A stretch of DNA of 64,000 bases, taken from NCBI RefSeq assembly GCF_900120005.1, contig NZ_LT635450.1, forward strand, positions 330,693 through 394,692, read 5' to 3'. The position numbers were made by a program, and so were the translations under genes. Of the stretch, positions 22,802-32,525 are shown piece by piece. The notes beneath the pieces are model-generated. The model saw nothing but the letters and a program-made list of their open reading frames with translations, had not been told where the DNA came from and did not search any database. Position 1 is the stretch's first letter; the number at the start of each line of letters is the position of its first letter. Origin of the DNA: Holdemania sp. Marseille-P2844 (lineage in GTDB: Bacteria; Bacillota_I; Bacilli_A; Erysipelotrichales; Erysipelotrichaceae).

Positions 22802-25129
22802 TCATCCCTGGGTGAATACACCCTCGCCGGGTTTTGTGGTAATCAGTTCGTAGAGCTTCGTATCCCTTGGGAATTTATTGATGAACGGCACAAGGGCACT
22901 GCCGTAACGCATCAGTCCGCAACCGGCATCTGCATTTGTAACATAGCTCATCTGCTCCGGGGAAATATTGAGAAGCTGGGCCAGCTTTTCACGGTCAGAA
23001 GCCGCCTGACTGAGCATTACAATAAATTCACTATTGGACAGCATGGTGCTGGCCTGCACGGAGTCCAGAAGATACTCCACATTCTGCGTGATGGCGCAGG
23101 GGTAAGCATTACGCTTTCTGAACTGTCGCCATGCAGAGGTAAAGAAGTTTCCGCTGTACTCGTTTTCATAGACAATATGAAATTCATCCACGAAAATGTG
23201 GGTACGCTTTCCACGCTTCCAGTTCAGTGTAACACGGTTAAGCATGGCATCCGTAATCGTCAGCAGACCCGCAGGCTTTAACTGTGCGCCGAGATCGTGA
23301 ATATCATAGGAAATAATGCGGTTGTTGGTGTCCACATTGGTTTCATGGGCAAAGATGTCAAGGGAACCGGAGGTAAACAGCTCCATAGCAAGGGCAAGGT
23401 CACGGGCTTCCGGCTCCGGCTGTTGCAACAGCTTTTCACGGAGGGTACAAAGGGTCGGCACCTTGCCGGTCTTTTCCTGCTCCCGGTACACCTCTGCGGT
23501 ACAGCGGTCAATGATGGATTTCTGATGTGCGCCCACGCCGTTTTTGTCGATCTGCTCGATCAGCGACATGATAAACTGCGACTTTTCCACGATGGGGTTA
23601 TTGTCGCCATAGCCCTCCACCATTTCCATAGCGTTCACACGATCTTTGCCGCCTGCGGCAATACGCACCACGGAACCACGCAAGGCACGGACAAGGGGCG
23701 AATATTCGCCCTCCGGGTCACAGATCAGAATATCCTCATCCGGGCAGGACAGCGCCAGAAAGATGATAAGCAGCTTCGCAAAGAAAGATTTGCCTGCGCC
23801 CGGAACGCCCAGCAGGAACATGGACTGATTCAAGAGGTTGGCAAGGTTGCAAAGGATCAGATTGTGGGAAATGGCGTTTTCCCCAAAGTAAATGCCGCCC
23901 ACTTCCTGTATCTCCTGAACCTTAAAGGGCATGAACACCGCAAGACTTTCCGTGGTAAGGGTACGCAGGGCGTTGATCTTTCTCACACCGATAGGCAGTG
24001 CCGTGTTAAGTGCATCAAGCTGCTGATACTTCATCGTGGCAAGCTGGCACAGGTGCTTTCTTGCCGTGGACAACAGGATCTCCGTGTCGGAGTCAAGCTG
24101 TTCCTTGGTATCCGCCACATGAACCATGGTAATGACGGCAAACATCATGCGCTGGTCACGGCTGGTAAGGTCATTGAGAAATTCCTTGGTTTCTCTGCGC
24201 TGCAATTCCATATCGTAGGGAACCACAGCAGAGAAATTGTTGTTGGCGTTCTGCCTGCGCTGCCAGTTGGTAATGTTGGTTTCAATGCCCAGCATACGGT
24301 TTTCCACTTCACGCACCGCTTCATCCGTGGATACCGGGATGATGTCAATGGAAAGCATCATATTCCGGTTCAGATCGGTCAGCTCCGTTACCATGTCATC
24401 CTTAATATAGGAAGCATAGTCTTTCAGGAAAATGACACGGGCGAATTTGTCGCCCAGCTTGATATAATCTGCGTGTTTTTCCAAGCTGTCCGGGCAGATA
24501 TAGTCACGGAAGTCGTGACCTTTACGCATCATGTCACGGGCATCAAAATGGAACGAGGTTTCTTCTCCGCTGCGGTAGAAGTCATGCAGGATACGCAGCT
24601 TTTCCGTTGCGTCCAGAGGCACACACTTGGAGCCGAGGGCGGTAAAATGGGCGGTAAGGTCTGCGCCCACACGGGCAAAGTACGCCCTTGCTTCCTCCAC
24701 ATTCTTCTTGTGGATGGAAATGGTGATATATTTCTCCTGCATGATGCCGTTTGCGCCGGTGGCTTTATCAAGGAGCATCTGGTTATACTCACGGCGGTAT
24801 TCGTCCAGTTCATCCCCGGCCATGGGCAGGAGGATGGCTTCCTCAAAGTCCTTGCGGTTCATACGGCGGTTGTTAATGGTGATCTTGGTGGTGGCACCGC
24901 AATCCAAACTGTTCAGCAGTTCGGAGTAGGTCAGAAACATGGCTTCCTTATCCTCACGGGATGCCACAAAATAATTGATGTCGGTAAATCTGAAGGTCTT
25001 GGCAAATTTATTTCCGACTATAAAAATACCGTCCTTCCAGATGCGGCGAATGGGTATCACATCCTGCACCTTGCGAGGGACGGTATATTTTTCTTTATCC
25101 AGCTTGAAAAGTTTACTGAGTGCTTTCAT
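22802..25129 (-). CDS. VirB4/TraE-like conjugation ATPase
   Basis: 775 residues, the usual length for VirB4-type ATPases. It powers assembly of and transport through the mating channel at the inner face of the membrane. Walker A is GVPGAGKSFFAK (about 440) and Walker B THIFVDEFH (about 641). The N-terminal half (about 1-400) contains the VirB4 N-domain with LDKEKYTVPRKVQD at its start. The GGAGGCGTAACCCGG site precedes ATG 25129. The gene is 6 bp after the PrgI gene, in the same operon. Confidence 0.95.
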   Translation of the reverse strand: MKALSKLFKLDKEKYTVPRKVQDVIPIRRIWKDGIFIVGNKFAKTFRFTDINYFVASREDKEAMFLTYSELLNSLDCGATTKITINNRRMNRKDFEEAILLPMAGDELDEYRREYNQMLLDKATGANGIMQEKYITISIHKKNVEEARAYFARVGADLTAHFTALGSKCVPLDATEKLRILHDFYRSGEETSFHFDARDMMRKGHDFRDYICPDSLEKHADYIKLGDKFARVIFLKDYASYIKDDMVTELTDLNRNMMLSIDIIPVSTDEAVREVENRMLGIETNITNWQRRQNANNNFSAVVPYDMELQRRETKEFLNDLTSRDQRMMFAVITMVHVADTKEQLDSDTEILLSTARKHLCQLATMKYQQLDALNTALPIGVRKINALRTLTTESLAVFMPFKVQEIQEVGGIYFGENAISHNLILCNLANLLNQSMFLLGVPGAGKSFFAKLLIIFLALSCPDEDILICDPEGEYSPLVRALRGSVVRIAAGGKDRVNAMEMVEGYGDNNPIVEKSQFIMSLIEQIDKNGVGAHQKSIIDRCTAEVYREQEKTGKVPTLCTLREKLLQQPEPEARDLALAMELFTSGSLDIFAHETNVDTNNRIISYDIHDLGAQLKPAGLLTITDAMLNRVTLNWKRGKRTHIFVDEFHIVYENEYSGNFFTSAWRQFRKRNAYPCAITQNVEYLLDSVQASTMLSNSEFIVMLSQAASDREKLAQLLNISPEQMSYVTNADAGCGLMRYGSALVPFINKFPRDTKLYELITTKPGEGVFTQG

Positions 25130-25134
25130 CCGGG

Positions 25135-25485
25135 TTACGCCTCCTTTTCATGTTTTGCGATACAGTCCTTTAGGGCTTCGTAGTAATAATCGGTAGGCTC
25201 AAAGCGGATTTCCCGTGGCTCGATCATCTCCGAGCGCAGCCATGCCCACAAAAACTGTTCGGCGGTCATGCCGTGGTAAGTGATAAAGCCCATAGCGGCA
25301 AAGGGAGCCGCACCGAGAATACACATCCAGGATACGGTTTCCGTTCCCACATAGGGCTTCATTACAAAGTAAAGCAGCACGGCAACGCCCACTGCCAACA
25401 GCGAAAAAATGAACTGCCGCATGGACAGTCCAAAGAACATGGATTCCGTATAGTTACGGATCTCACGATTGATTTTCACTTCCAT
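25135..25485 (-). CDS. PrgI family protein (VirB3-like)
   Basis: 116 residues: a short N-terminus beginning EVKINREIRNYTESMFFGL, two membrane helices (about 24-44 and 50-72) and a cytoplasmic tail. This is the PrgI family found directly before VirB4 in Gram-positive type IV systems; its VirB3-like role is to tether VirB4 to the membrane. Site GAGGGGTGAGATATAG before ATG 25485. Confidence 0.9.
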   Translation of the reverse strand: MEVKINREIRNYTESMFFGLSMRQFIFSLLAVGVAVLLYFVMKPYVGTETVSWMCILGAAPFAAMGFITYHGMTAEQFLWAWLRSEMIEPREIRFEPTDYYYEALKDCIAKHEKEA

Positions 25486-25492
25486 CTATATC

Positions 25493-25708
25493 TCACCCCT
25501 CTTTCACATCGCCGGTGGAGATATAGACGATACTGCTCTTGGGAACATAGGCAAAGCCCACAATGGGATCGCCAAATTCCAGAATTTCATTGGGTTCTGC
25601 ATTTTTGTATCTGCCGATCAGTCCATTTTCCATAGGCAGGTCATAATCTTCGGACACCTCAATCATTGAGCCATCCAGCAAATGAAGTAAATACATCTGA
25701 TAGCACAT
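25493..25708 (-). CDS. Small conserved ICE protein of unknown function
   Basis: 71 residues, soluble, no named domain recognised. Strands such as YLLHLLDGSMIEVSEDYDL and IVGFAYVPKSSIVYIS suggest a small beta-fold. It starts at ATG 25708 behind GAAAGGAGCAAG and lies in the transfer operon between the VirB6-like and PrgI genes, so it is probably co-expressed with the channel. Confidence 0.75.
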   Translation of the reverse strand: MCYQMYLLHLLDGSMIEVSEDYDLPMENGLIGRYKNAEPNEILEFGDPIVGFAYVPKSSIVYISTGDVKEG

Positions 25709-25730
25709 AATTTCTTGCTCCTTTCATCGG

Positions 25731-26567
25731 TTATAAGCCCATCATTTCACGCACAACACGGTCAGCCATTTTCACAGCACCGACCAAGACGAGCATATTG
25801 AAAACCAATTCTCCGATATAGCTCCAGACCATCGACACTGCTGCGGCATTGGGATCGACCACAGGAGGCGATGCGGCAAACAGGGAGAAAATAATACAGC
25901 CCAGCACGATAATTGCGCCCTCCAGACAGACGGCGGCGTAAGACTTGATAAAGGCCACGCCTACGCTCTGCGTCGGTTCGCCTGCAAAGGTCGCCAGCGG
26001 CACCGGGGATATGGCGGTATAAAGGTACAGCTTAAAAAATCTGCCGTACACGGTCATAATCATAATAAAGGACAATACCGTGACAAACAGACCGCCGATC
26101 AGCGTGACCGCCCATAGCGGGATGCTTTCAAAAAAGCCGCAGTCCTCAACAGCGGTTACGATCTCCGAGGGGAGAACGGTCTGCTGTGCTGTACCAAAGC
26201 CTGCGGCGGTCATAATGGTGGAAATAAGCCCCTGCACGATACTGAATAATGCCAGCATCAGCTCCATGCCGTAAGTGACAACGCCTTTTGCCATCGCAAA
26301 GCGGATAAACAGCTTTAATGCCGTTTCCGGGCGTTTGGTTTCGGCAAAGGAACCGCAGGTGCGCATCACACCCACCACAAAGAACAGCACAAGCAGGGCA
26401 AGGCCGATTGCCTGTACTGCGCCGTTGATGTTGACAATAACATTCCAGATCGTGCCGCCCTTAAACTGCTGGGGAGACTGCGTGATGAGCGTCCATATTT
26501 CCGCCAGCTTCTCATTCCATGTTTCCAGAGCGTTCTCAAGGTTTTGTACGACCCAGTTATCTGACAT
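25731..26567 (-). CDS. VirB6/TrbL-like polytopic channel protein
   Basis: 278 residues with an N-terminal soluble part (about 40) and six or so membrane helices, in the layout of VirB6/TrbL-like proteins of MPF-FA elements (FVVGVMRTCGSFAE, then a region near YGRFFKLYLYTAISPVPLA). It forms part of the inner-membrane DNA channel. A GAAAGGAGGAACCCGAA site precedes ATG 26567. Confidence 0.87.
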   Translation of the reverse strand: MSDNWVVQNLENALETWNEKLAEIWTLITQSPQQFKGGTIWNVIVNINGAVQAIGLALLVLFFVVGVMRTCGSFAETKRPETALKLFIRFAMAKGVVTYGMELMLALFSIVQGLISTIMTAAGFGTAQQTVLPSEIVTAVEDCGFFESIPLWAVTLIGGLFVTVLSFIMIMTVYGRFFKLYLYTAISPVPLATFAGEPTQSVGVAFIKSYAAVCLEGAIIVLGCIIFSLFAASPPVVDPNAAAVSMVWSYIGELVFNMLVLVGAVKMADRVVREMMGL

Positions 26568-26633
26568 TTCGGGTTCCTCCTTTCAGCGAAATAGCGGCAG
26601 GACGGTTGCCCGTCCCGCCGCACACCGCATAGA

Positions 26634-26987
26634 TTAGCCAGTAATGAGGGTCAGAATTTCCTTGGCGAAGGTGATAACGATACCACCTGCAAGGGTCAGG
26701 AAGCCGTTGGAACGCTGAGAAGGGTCATGGGACTGGAGGGAAAGACCCACCTGCACAATACCCCAGCCGAGCAGGATCAGACCTACAGCACGGATCAGTC
26801 CAAAGATGAAGTCGGACAGGTTGTTGACAACGGTAAGAGGGTCGGTGCCTGCGGCAAAGGCCGTCATGGACATACCCATTACAAGGGTCAGTGCCAGCAC
26901 GGTCATCACATAAAAACGGAAGCCCTTTTTTACCTTTCCGGGCATAGGCAGCTTGTTGGTGTTCTTGGTGTTGTTCAGTTTCTTCAT
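26634..26987 (-). CDS. Maff2 family protein (VirB2/pilin-like)
   Basis: 117 residues. A leader with a hydrophobic helix ending MSMTAFAAG suggests signal-peptide cleavage, followed by two helices (LSDFIFGLIRAVGLILLGWGIVQVG and FLTLAGGIVITFAKEIL). The mature size of about 70 aa with two helices matches VirB2-like subunits; Maff2 is the family name used in Bacillota ICEs. AGGAGGTAAATTACC precedes ATG 26987. Confidence 0.85.
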   Translation of the reverse strand: MKKLNNTKNTNKLPMPGKVKKGFRFYVMTVLALTLVMGMSMTAFAAGTDPLTVVNNLSDFIFGLIRAVGLILLGWGIVQVGLSLQSHDPSQRSNGFLTLAGGIVITFAKEILTLITG

Positions 26988-27003
26988 GGTAATTTACCTC
27001 CTG

Positions 27004-28797
27004 TTAATTGGTCAGAGCTTCCATTTCCTCGTCGGAAATCAGCTCATAATCGGTTTCGGTTGCTTCAAACTCCGGCAGACCGTCAAGGTCAATATCCAGA
27101 GCAGAAAGGGTTGCAACGGCGTGTTCTGTGCCGCCGTGCTGATATGCTTTTCCTTGCCCGTCGGTGGTGTACTGCACATTCGGGTGTTGGAGAAGATCAT
27201 ACTTTTCGTCCATAATGGGATATTCGCCACGGATAAACAGCAGCGCATAGCGGTTGTCCAGCATACGCACCTCCGATGCGTCCAGCAGCTCACGCCCCGT
27301 GATCTGATAGTTGGTGCTGTAATTGCCGCTTCGTCCGGTGGACTTTCCGTAGGTGTTGGTGTCGATTGTCTGCTTGCCGAGGTAGGATTCTGCGATCATC
27401 TTGTGCGTCCCGGTTTCGTTACCGCCGAGATAGAGAAATTCATCGCAGTTGCCCAAAATGCTTTCCCATTGTTTTTCAAACAGGGCTTTAAGCTGGGCGA
27501 TATTCTGAATGATGATGGACACGCTGATATTTCTGGAACGCATGGTAGCCAGCAGCTTGTCGAAGTCATCGGGCAATGAAACATTGGCAAACTCGTCCAT
27601 CAGAAAATGCACCGGCACGGGCAGGGAACCACCGTACCTGTGGTCAGCAAGATAAAATAACTGCTCAAAGGTGGAGCCGTAGAGCATACTGACCAAAAAA
27701 TTGAAGCTCACATCATGGTCGGGGATCAGCGCAAAGAGCGCCATTTTCTTTTCGCCCAGGGATGCAAGCTCCAGTTCGTCCGTTGCAGTCAGCGCCGCAA
27801 CGCTGGACAGGTTAAATTTCTCCAGTCTTGCCGCAAGGGTGATCTGGATGGATTTCAGCGTTTTGGCAGAACCGGAGTGATAGTCCTTGTAATACTTCAC
27901 GGCGATGTGTTCCGGGTCACGCATTTCCAGCCTTTCAAACAGCTCATCAAGGGGCGATTGATAGGTGTCATCGTCCTCCCGGACTTCACCGGCACGAAGC
28001 ATCTCCATAACCATCGGGAAGTTCTGTTCATCCTTTGGCGCTTCATAACGCAGGTAGAACAAAATGGCAAGCAAAAGCATTTGGGCAGCGGTATCCCAAA
28101 AAGGATCTTGTGTCTGACTGCCTTTTGGTGTAGTCGCCTTAAAGAGATTTGTGACCAGCTTTTGCACATCGTTGTCACAATGCAGATAGGCAAAGGGGTT
28201 ATAGCAATGACTTTTTTCCATGTTCAAAAGGTCAACCACCTTTATCTCATAGCCACGCATGGCAAGCAGTGCGCCCGTATCCCGAAGCAGCTCGCCCTTA
28301 CAGTCCAGCACAAAAAAGGATGTGTTTGCCTGAAGCAGATTCACTTTCGCATAGAAGCGGCTTTTACCGGCACCGCTGCCGCCCACACAGACGGTATTGA
28401 GATTACGCCTGTGTTTTCTGCCGTCCAGACCCATGCGAAAGTTCTTTGTAAAGATACGGTTTGCATACGGGTCACTATGGTCGCAATACTTTTTGTTGAT
28501 CGCTCTGACATTGCCCCATCTGGCAGAGCCGTGTTCTTCCCCTTTGCGGTAATTGCGTCGGGTGGAAAGGAAAATACCAATACCCAAGCCATAAGCGCAT
28601 AAAAAAATGAGGACAGTTTTTAGGCTGTCCTCACATAGCGTAATATGGAATGGGTTATTCATGGCTTCCGGGAACCGTACAATAATTTCCGGCAACCCAC
28701 CCGGCAAGGCAGGCGCAAGGAGCAATCCCAGCCATGTCACCGGGATAATACCCAGCAGGCACAGGATGTTCCTTGCACGGCGGTCATCGTTCTTCAC
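27004..28797 (-). CDS. VirD4-like type IV coupling protein
   Basis: 597 residues. Two N-terminal membrane helices (about 10-30, 55-78), then the RecA-like motor: Walker A VCVGGSGAGKSRF (about 136) and Walker B VHFLMDEFANV (about 392). It brings the relaxase-DNA complex to the channel. The likely start is a GTG at 28797, overlapping the preceding small gene by 14 bp. The C-terminus is acidic. Confidence 0.93.
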   Translation of the reverse strand: MKNDDRRARNILCLLGIIPVTWLGLLLAPALPGGLPEIIVRFPEAMNNPFHITLCEDSLKTVLIFLCAYGLGIGIFLSTRRNYRKGEEHGSARWGNVRAINKKYCDHSDPYANRIFTKNFRMGLDGRKHRRNLNTVCVGGSGAGKSRFYAKVNLLQANTSFFVLDCKGELLRDTGALLAMRGYEIKVVDLLNMEKSHCYNPFAYLHCDNDVQKLVTNLFKATTPKGSQTQDPFWDTAAQMLLLAILFYLRYEAPKDEQNFPMVMEMLRAGEVREDDDTYQSPLDELFERLEMRDPEHIAVKYYKDYHSGSAKTLKSIQITLAARLEKFNLSSVAALTATDELELASLGEKKMALFALIPDHDVSFNFLVSMLYGSTFEQLFYLADHRYGGSLPVPVHFLMDEFANVSLPDDFDKLLATMRSRNISVSIIIQNIAQLKALFEKQWESILGNCDEFLYLGGNETGTHKMIAESYLGKQTIDTNTYGKSTGRSGNYSTNYQITGRELLDASEVRMLDNRYALLFIRGEYPIMDEKYDLLQHPNVQYTTDGQGKAYQHGGTEHAVATLSALDIDLDGLPEFEATETDYELISDEEMEALTN

Positions 28798-28975
28798 GGG
28801 AACCGAAACGAACCTTTTTCACCGGGGCATCAATGGTTTTTAAGAGAATTTCATCCACAATATCCGTGGGACGATCTTCTCCAATCAGGTCGTTTCTCAT
28901 TTCATTCAGAGCGTTTATCACAACGCCGTGTTCATACTTGTCCAGAGTTAATACACGCTTTTCTTCCTTTCCCAT
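28784..28975 (-). CDS. Small ICE protein, paralogue of the one at 55018
   Basis: 63 residues: VLTLDKYEHGVVINALNEMRNDL, then DIVDEILLKTIDAPVKKVRF. The same pattern (a strand, a long helix, DEL/DEILLK, then APVK-[KR]-V) occurs in the product of 55018-55188, so the element carries two copies. No named function. AGGAGCGATAAGCC precedes ATG 28975. It overlaps the coupling-protein gene. Confidence 0.8.
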   Translation of the reverse strand: MGKEEKRVLTLDKYEHGVVINALNEMRNDLIGEDRPTDIVDEILLKTIDAPVKKVRFGSREER

Positions 28976-28978
28976 GGC

Positions 28979-29869
28979 TTATCGCTCCTGTTCCTTGGAT
29001 TTGGGAGCCCTGTTCTGCTCAAAGACACGGGCCATCCTTGCGGAGATCTCGCTGGCGGCATCCCGGATCTCCGTCAGCGTGGCTCGGACGCTTTGTGCAT
29101 CCGCTTCACGGAAATCGTCGGGCAGACGGCTGAAATCATAACCGCTGCAATCAATACCGTTTTTGCGGCACAGCATATAGGACACGCTGTATGCCGCAAA
29201 CGCCGCACCCTCACGGGTGTAGTTTTCATTGACGGCGGCAAGCTCGGCATGGGCAAGCTCCTTGGATACGCTGCGGAAAATATCGTCTGCCGTCATGCCA
29301 CGGCGGACGAAAATGACCTGCTGATCGTGGTCATACAGTGCGCCCATGTGATTGGGAAGCTCGTTTACCGTCTGCATCGGCACGGGAGGATTGCTGATAA
29401 GACCACGGAGCAAAAGCCGGTCATCCATGCTGACCGAAGGCTGAGCCTTGGTTCTTGTTGTGGTCTGGGACACATCAAACACACGCTTCACATTGTAGGA
29501 AGTGGCACGGGTGCCGTCCTCACGCTCATACTCATCACCGGGTTCCAGAATGGAAATACTCTGCGGATTTTTCTTGACATAGACGCCGGCAGCTTTCCAA
29601 CCGTCAAAATCTTTCAGTTGGGTAGCCTGCGGCATCTGCGCCAGAATCAGCAGCGCATTGGTTGCGGAGTATCGGTCAAACCGTGCCTGCACATCCAGAT
29701 AATCCCGGTATCTGCCACCGTCCGCACTGACGGCTTCTGCGGTGGTATCCGCAAGGTCATAGACGGCCTTGCGCTCTGCCTGCTTTTTTTCTGCCCATGC
29801 TTCTTTGTCGAAGGGCTGGTCGGTTTTCCGTGCAGGCTGAGCATCAAAAATATCATCAAAATTGCTCAT
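28979..29869 (-). CDS. ArdC/LtrC-like protein
   Basis: 296 residues. Residues about 40-105 match the ssDNA-binding ArdC N-terminal type (YSATNALLILAQMPQATQL, then DGWKAAGVYVKKNPQSISIL). A later helix around SKELAHAELAAVN sits where related proteins have a zinc-peptidase motif (HExxH), but here it does not fit that motif, so protease activity is doubtful. ArdC-like proteins protect or process incoming single-stranded DNA during conjugation. GAGGTAACAAAA precedes ATG 29869. Confidence 0.78.
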   Translation of the reverse strand: MSNFDDIFDAQPARKTDQPFDKEAWAEKKQAERKAVYDLADTTAEAVSADGGRYRDYLDVQARFDRYSATNALLILAQMPQATQLKDFDGWKAAGVYVKKNPQSISILEPGDEYEREDGTRATSYNVKRVFDVSQTTTRTKAQPSVSMDDRLLLRGLISNPPVPMQTVNELPNHMGALYDHDQQVIFVRRGMTADDIFRSVSKELAHAELAAVNENYTREGAAFAAYSVSYMLCRKNGIDCSGYDFSRLPDDFREADAQSVRATLTEIRDAASEISARMARVFEQNRAPKSKEQER

Positions 29870-29874
29870 TTTTG

Positions 29875-30684
29875 TTACCTCGCTTTCGATTTATGCTTTT
29901 TCTTTCTGTTACCCGGCTGCTTGTGCTGGTTGGTTTTCTGCTGCGGTTTCTTGCCGGGTTGTTCTTTGGCTGGAGCCGCAGGTTTCTCCGCTGTTTCCTG
30001 CCTTGCAGCCTTGATCTCCCTTAGTTCCTCACGGACAGAGGGGCGGTCATCGGCTTTTTTAGCAGTACCCTCGGCGGTTCTGCTTGGCTTCTTTGAGGTA
30101 GGCTCGGACGGAGGGGATTTTTCCATCTTCGCCGCAGAGGGGTTTGAGCTTGCAGGTTCCTCCTTTTGGATGGGCGCACCCAGCATTTCATCCAGCAGCT
30201 TATCCTCGGCGGATTTGTCCGGTGTAGTGTGTTCCGGTGCTGCAGGTGTCGCCGCACTTGCAGCTCTGCTCTGTTCAATGTCATGCTTGATGGATGCAGC
30301 ATCCACGGTAGCCAGCTTGAAGCGTTCTACAATGCGGTTGATCTTGGACGCATCCTCCGCACGAACCATTACATCCACCAGCCCATCCTCGGATTTTCCC
30401 TTGCCACGCAGGGCGCAGTACACGACACCGTACCGCTTGGCTTCCTCGGCAAACTGTTTCAGATGTTCCTCGCTGATGGTAAATACCTTTAATTCCTTGC
30501 CGCTTTTCAGCATGGCGGTCAAACGTTGACGGCCTTTCAGCTTGTTCTTATCCTTATTCTTCAGAACGGTGTAGATCGCTGCGGCAATGTTTTTGGCGGC
30601 GGAACCGGTCAGGCGCAGAGCAACCTCTGTACCCTCCAATGACATCCTAACGATTTGTTCCGCTGCGTCGCCTGTATTGTTCAT
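29875..30684 (-). CDS. PcfB family protein (DUF3801)
   Basis: 269 residues. The first 150 match DUF3801/PcfB (AEQIVRMSLEGTEVALRLTGSAAKNIAAAIY, then a KVFTISEEHLKQF segment). The C-terminal 120 are low-complexity, rich in Lys, Pro, Glu and Ala, and end in a basic tail. PcfB of pCF10 is an accessory relaxosome protein binding the relaxase and coupling protein. The start at 30684 has an AAAGGAGCAAAACCGAG site and overlaps the relaxase gene by 38 bp. Confidence 0.87.
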   Translation of the reverse strand: MNNTGDAAEQIVRMSLEGTEVALRLTGSAAKNIAAAIYTVLKNKDKNKLKGRQRLTAMLKSGKELKVFTISEEHLKQFAEEAKRYGVVYCALRGKGKSEDGLVDVMVRAEDASKINRIVERFKLATVDAASIKHDIEQSRAASAATPAAPEHTTPDKSAEDKLLDEMLGAPIQKEEPASSNPSAAKMEKSPPSEPTSKKPSRTAEGTAKKADDRPSVREELREIKAARQETAEKPAAPAKEQPGKKPQQKTNQHKQPGNRKKKHKSKAR

Positions 30685-32086
30685 CTCGGTTTTGCTCCTT
30701 TCCCTTAGATTGCTCGTCCTCACGGACGGCTTTGATTTTTTCTTTCATTACGCCGGAGCGCATAGCAATATCGTCACATAGTTTCACCTCCCGTCGTATG
30801 GTCGAAAGCTCTTTTGAAAGCACGGCAATTTGCTCCTTTACCTCGGATAAAAAAGCTTCATCGGATTTCACCGCCACGGTGCGCTGCTTCTTATACAGCC
30901 GCCTGCGATCTGCGGTCAGTGTTTCCGCCTTGCTTTCCAGTTCGCTTCTATATGAAGAAAGCTGCTCGGCGGTATCTATGCGATGCCGTGCAAGCAGCCT
31001 TACTTCCTCGGATATGGCATCCATCTTCATCAGGTCCTCACGGAGCAGAAAATGGAGGCGTTTATTGCTGCGCTGTTTACCCTTGGGGAAATAACCCAGC
31101 AGATAGCAGTAATGAAAATATAAAGCACGGAAGCCTGTGACTTTCCGTGCGGTTTTGAAATTGCCCTTCAGCTTTGCCCGATACACCTTGCGTTTGGATT
31201 CCGGCTCCGGGAGTACCCTGCGGTGCTGGGAGAGGATTCGCTGACGGATTCCGTCTATGGTGTAATCCTCACCAAAGTTCCGTGCCAGCCGCACAAAGCG
31301 TTCCTTGCCCGGAGGACGCACGGAAATGTCTTTGCCCATTTTAATCTCATATCCTTTTTTGCGGAGCGCATCAAAAAACTGGCGTTCCGTCATGGACTGG
31401 CGGATCGCTTCATCCATATCCGCACGAACAATACCACGCCATGTGGGGCGCTGTTCCTGTTCCGCCCGCCATTCTCCGTAGTGCTTGGATTTTCCCGGCT
31501 GGGGATCTTCAATAACGGACAGACGATATTTTAGGCACAGTTCATCGGATGCCTTACGCATATCCCGATAATCCTGCTTGGTGCGGTGATATTTGATGCC
31601 GTCCACAAAGGAAACCGTATTCAGCACAAAATGGTTATGCAGATGATTGTCCTTGTCAAGATGGGTGGCAACGACCACCTGGTACTTGTCGCCCCAAAGC
31701 TGCTGGGCCAGTTCAATGCCGATTTGGTGTGCCAGCTCCGGTGTCGCTTCGCCGGGGGCAAAGGACTGATACCCATGATAGGCCACAGTGCCGTCCTCTT
31801 TCCCGAACCGGCGCTTGACTGCCAGCATTTCCTCACGGGCGGTACTTGGATGGCAGTTTACTCCGGACACAAAGCTCTGCATGACCTGTGCGCTTTCGTC
31901 ATCCATCTGCTGTGTCTTTTCGCTGTTTACCGCATACTCGATCACATCAGACAGTCCCTGTGTCTGCCTGTCGGTCATATCCTGCTTTTCATAAAATGCG
32001 GGGTTGGTAGTCTTGTCCGGGTTCTCCACATAAATGACCACCTTGCCCAGCCAGCCGTTGACACGCCAGATAGATGTGGTAGCCAT
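30647..32086 (-). CDS. Conjugative relaxase (MobP/Tn1549-like)
   Basis: 479 residues starting TTSIWRVNGWLGKVVIYVENP, a beginning typical of Tn1549-type relaxases. The metal-binding motif HLDKDNHLHNHFV (about 140-153) coordinates the ion for strand nicking at oriT. The C-terminal third is helical and charged. The chosen ATG (32086) lies 2 bp after the mobC stop; a longer frame would overlap mobC. It should nick the ICE oriT and lead the single strand into the recipient. Confidence 0.93.
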   Translation of the reverse strand: MATTSIWRVNGWLGKVVIYVENPDKTTNPAFYEKQDMTDRQTQGLSDVIEYAVNSEKTQQMDDESAQVMQSFVSGVNCHPSTAREEMLAVKRRFGKEDGTVAYHGYQSFAPGEATPELAHQIGIELAQQLWGDKYQVVVATHLDKDNHLHNHFVLNTVSFVDGIKYHRTKQDYRDMRKASDELCLKYRLSVIEDPQPGKSKHYGEWRAEQEQRPTWRGIVRADMDEAIRQSMTERQFFDALRKKGYEIKMGKDISVRPPGKERFVRLARNFGEDYTIDGIRQRILSQHRRVLPEPESKRKVYRAKLKGNFKTARKVTGFRALYFHYCYLLGYFPKGKQRSNKRLHFLLREDLMKMDAISEEVRLLARHRIDTAEQLSSYRSELESKAETLTADRRRLYKKQRTVAVKSDEAFLSEVKEQIAVLSKELSTIRREVKLCDDIAMRSGVMKEKIKAVREDEQSKGKEQNRDEQYRRRSGTNR

Positions 32087-32090
32087 TTCG

Positions 32091-32525
32091 TCACACCGCA
32101 CTGCGCTTGTCGCTTTTGCCGCCAACGGCAAAAGGCTCATCGCTCCGTGGGCGTTCCTCTCCCCGCAAAGCCTTTTGGCTTTGTGGGGTCACCATGTTGC
32201 TCATAGGCTGCGGCGATACCACCGCATCGGTGATTTTCTTTACCGCATCCTCAAAGAGCTTTACTCCGGCATCGTAACGCTGCACATCAATGACATTCAG
32301 CGTATGGGCTTTCTGTGCCACTTGGTTCAGACTGTTGCCGATACGGTACAGTTCGCGCATCATATCATAATAGTCCGGCGGTGGTGCTTCACGGGGAACG
32401 CTGCCGTTAATGAGGTGGCGGAGATAGCTTTCTCTGGAAAGGCGGCTTTTCTTCACACGCTTATCCAACACCTCCATTTCCTTACGGTTCAAACGCACTT
32501 TGATTTCAATGTTTCGTTTACTCAT
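32091..32525 (-). CDS. MobC family relaxosome accessory protein
   Basis: 144 residues with an N-terminal ribbon-helix-helix-like part (NIEIKVRLNRKEMEVLDKRV) and the MobC core (YYDMMRELYRIGNSLNQVAQKAH). It binds oriT and helps the relaxase melt and nick DNA. It is directly upstream of the relaxase and directly downstream of the hairpin-rich candidate oriT. Start ATG 32525 with AAAAGGAGGATACCC. Confidence 0.9.
   Translation of the reverse strand: MSKRNIEIKVRLNRKEMEVLDKRVKKSRLSRESYLRHLINGSVPREAPPPDYYDMMRELYRIGNSLNQVAQKAHTLNVIDVQRYDAGVKLFEDAVKKITDAVVSPQPMSNMVTPQSQKALRGEERPRSDEPFAVGGKSDKRSAV

Noticed and set aside
23297..25183. Plus-strand frame of 628 codons opposite the VirB4-like gene
   Set aside because: Antisense shadow; the minus-strand Walker motifs and operon context are unambiguous.
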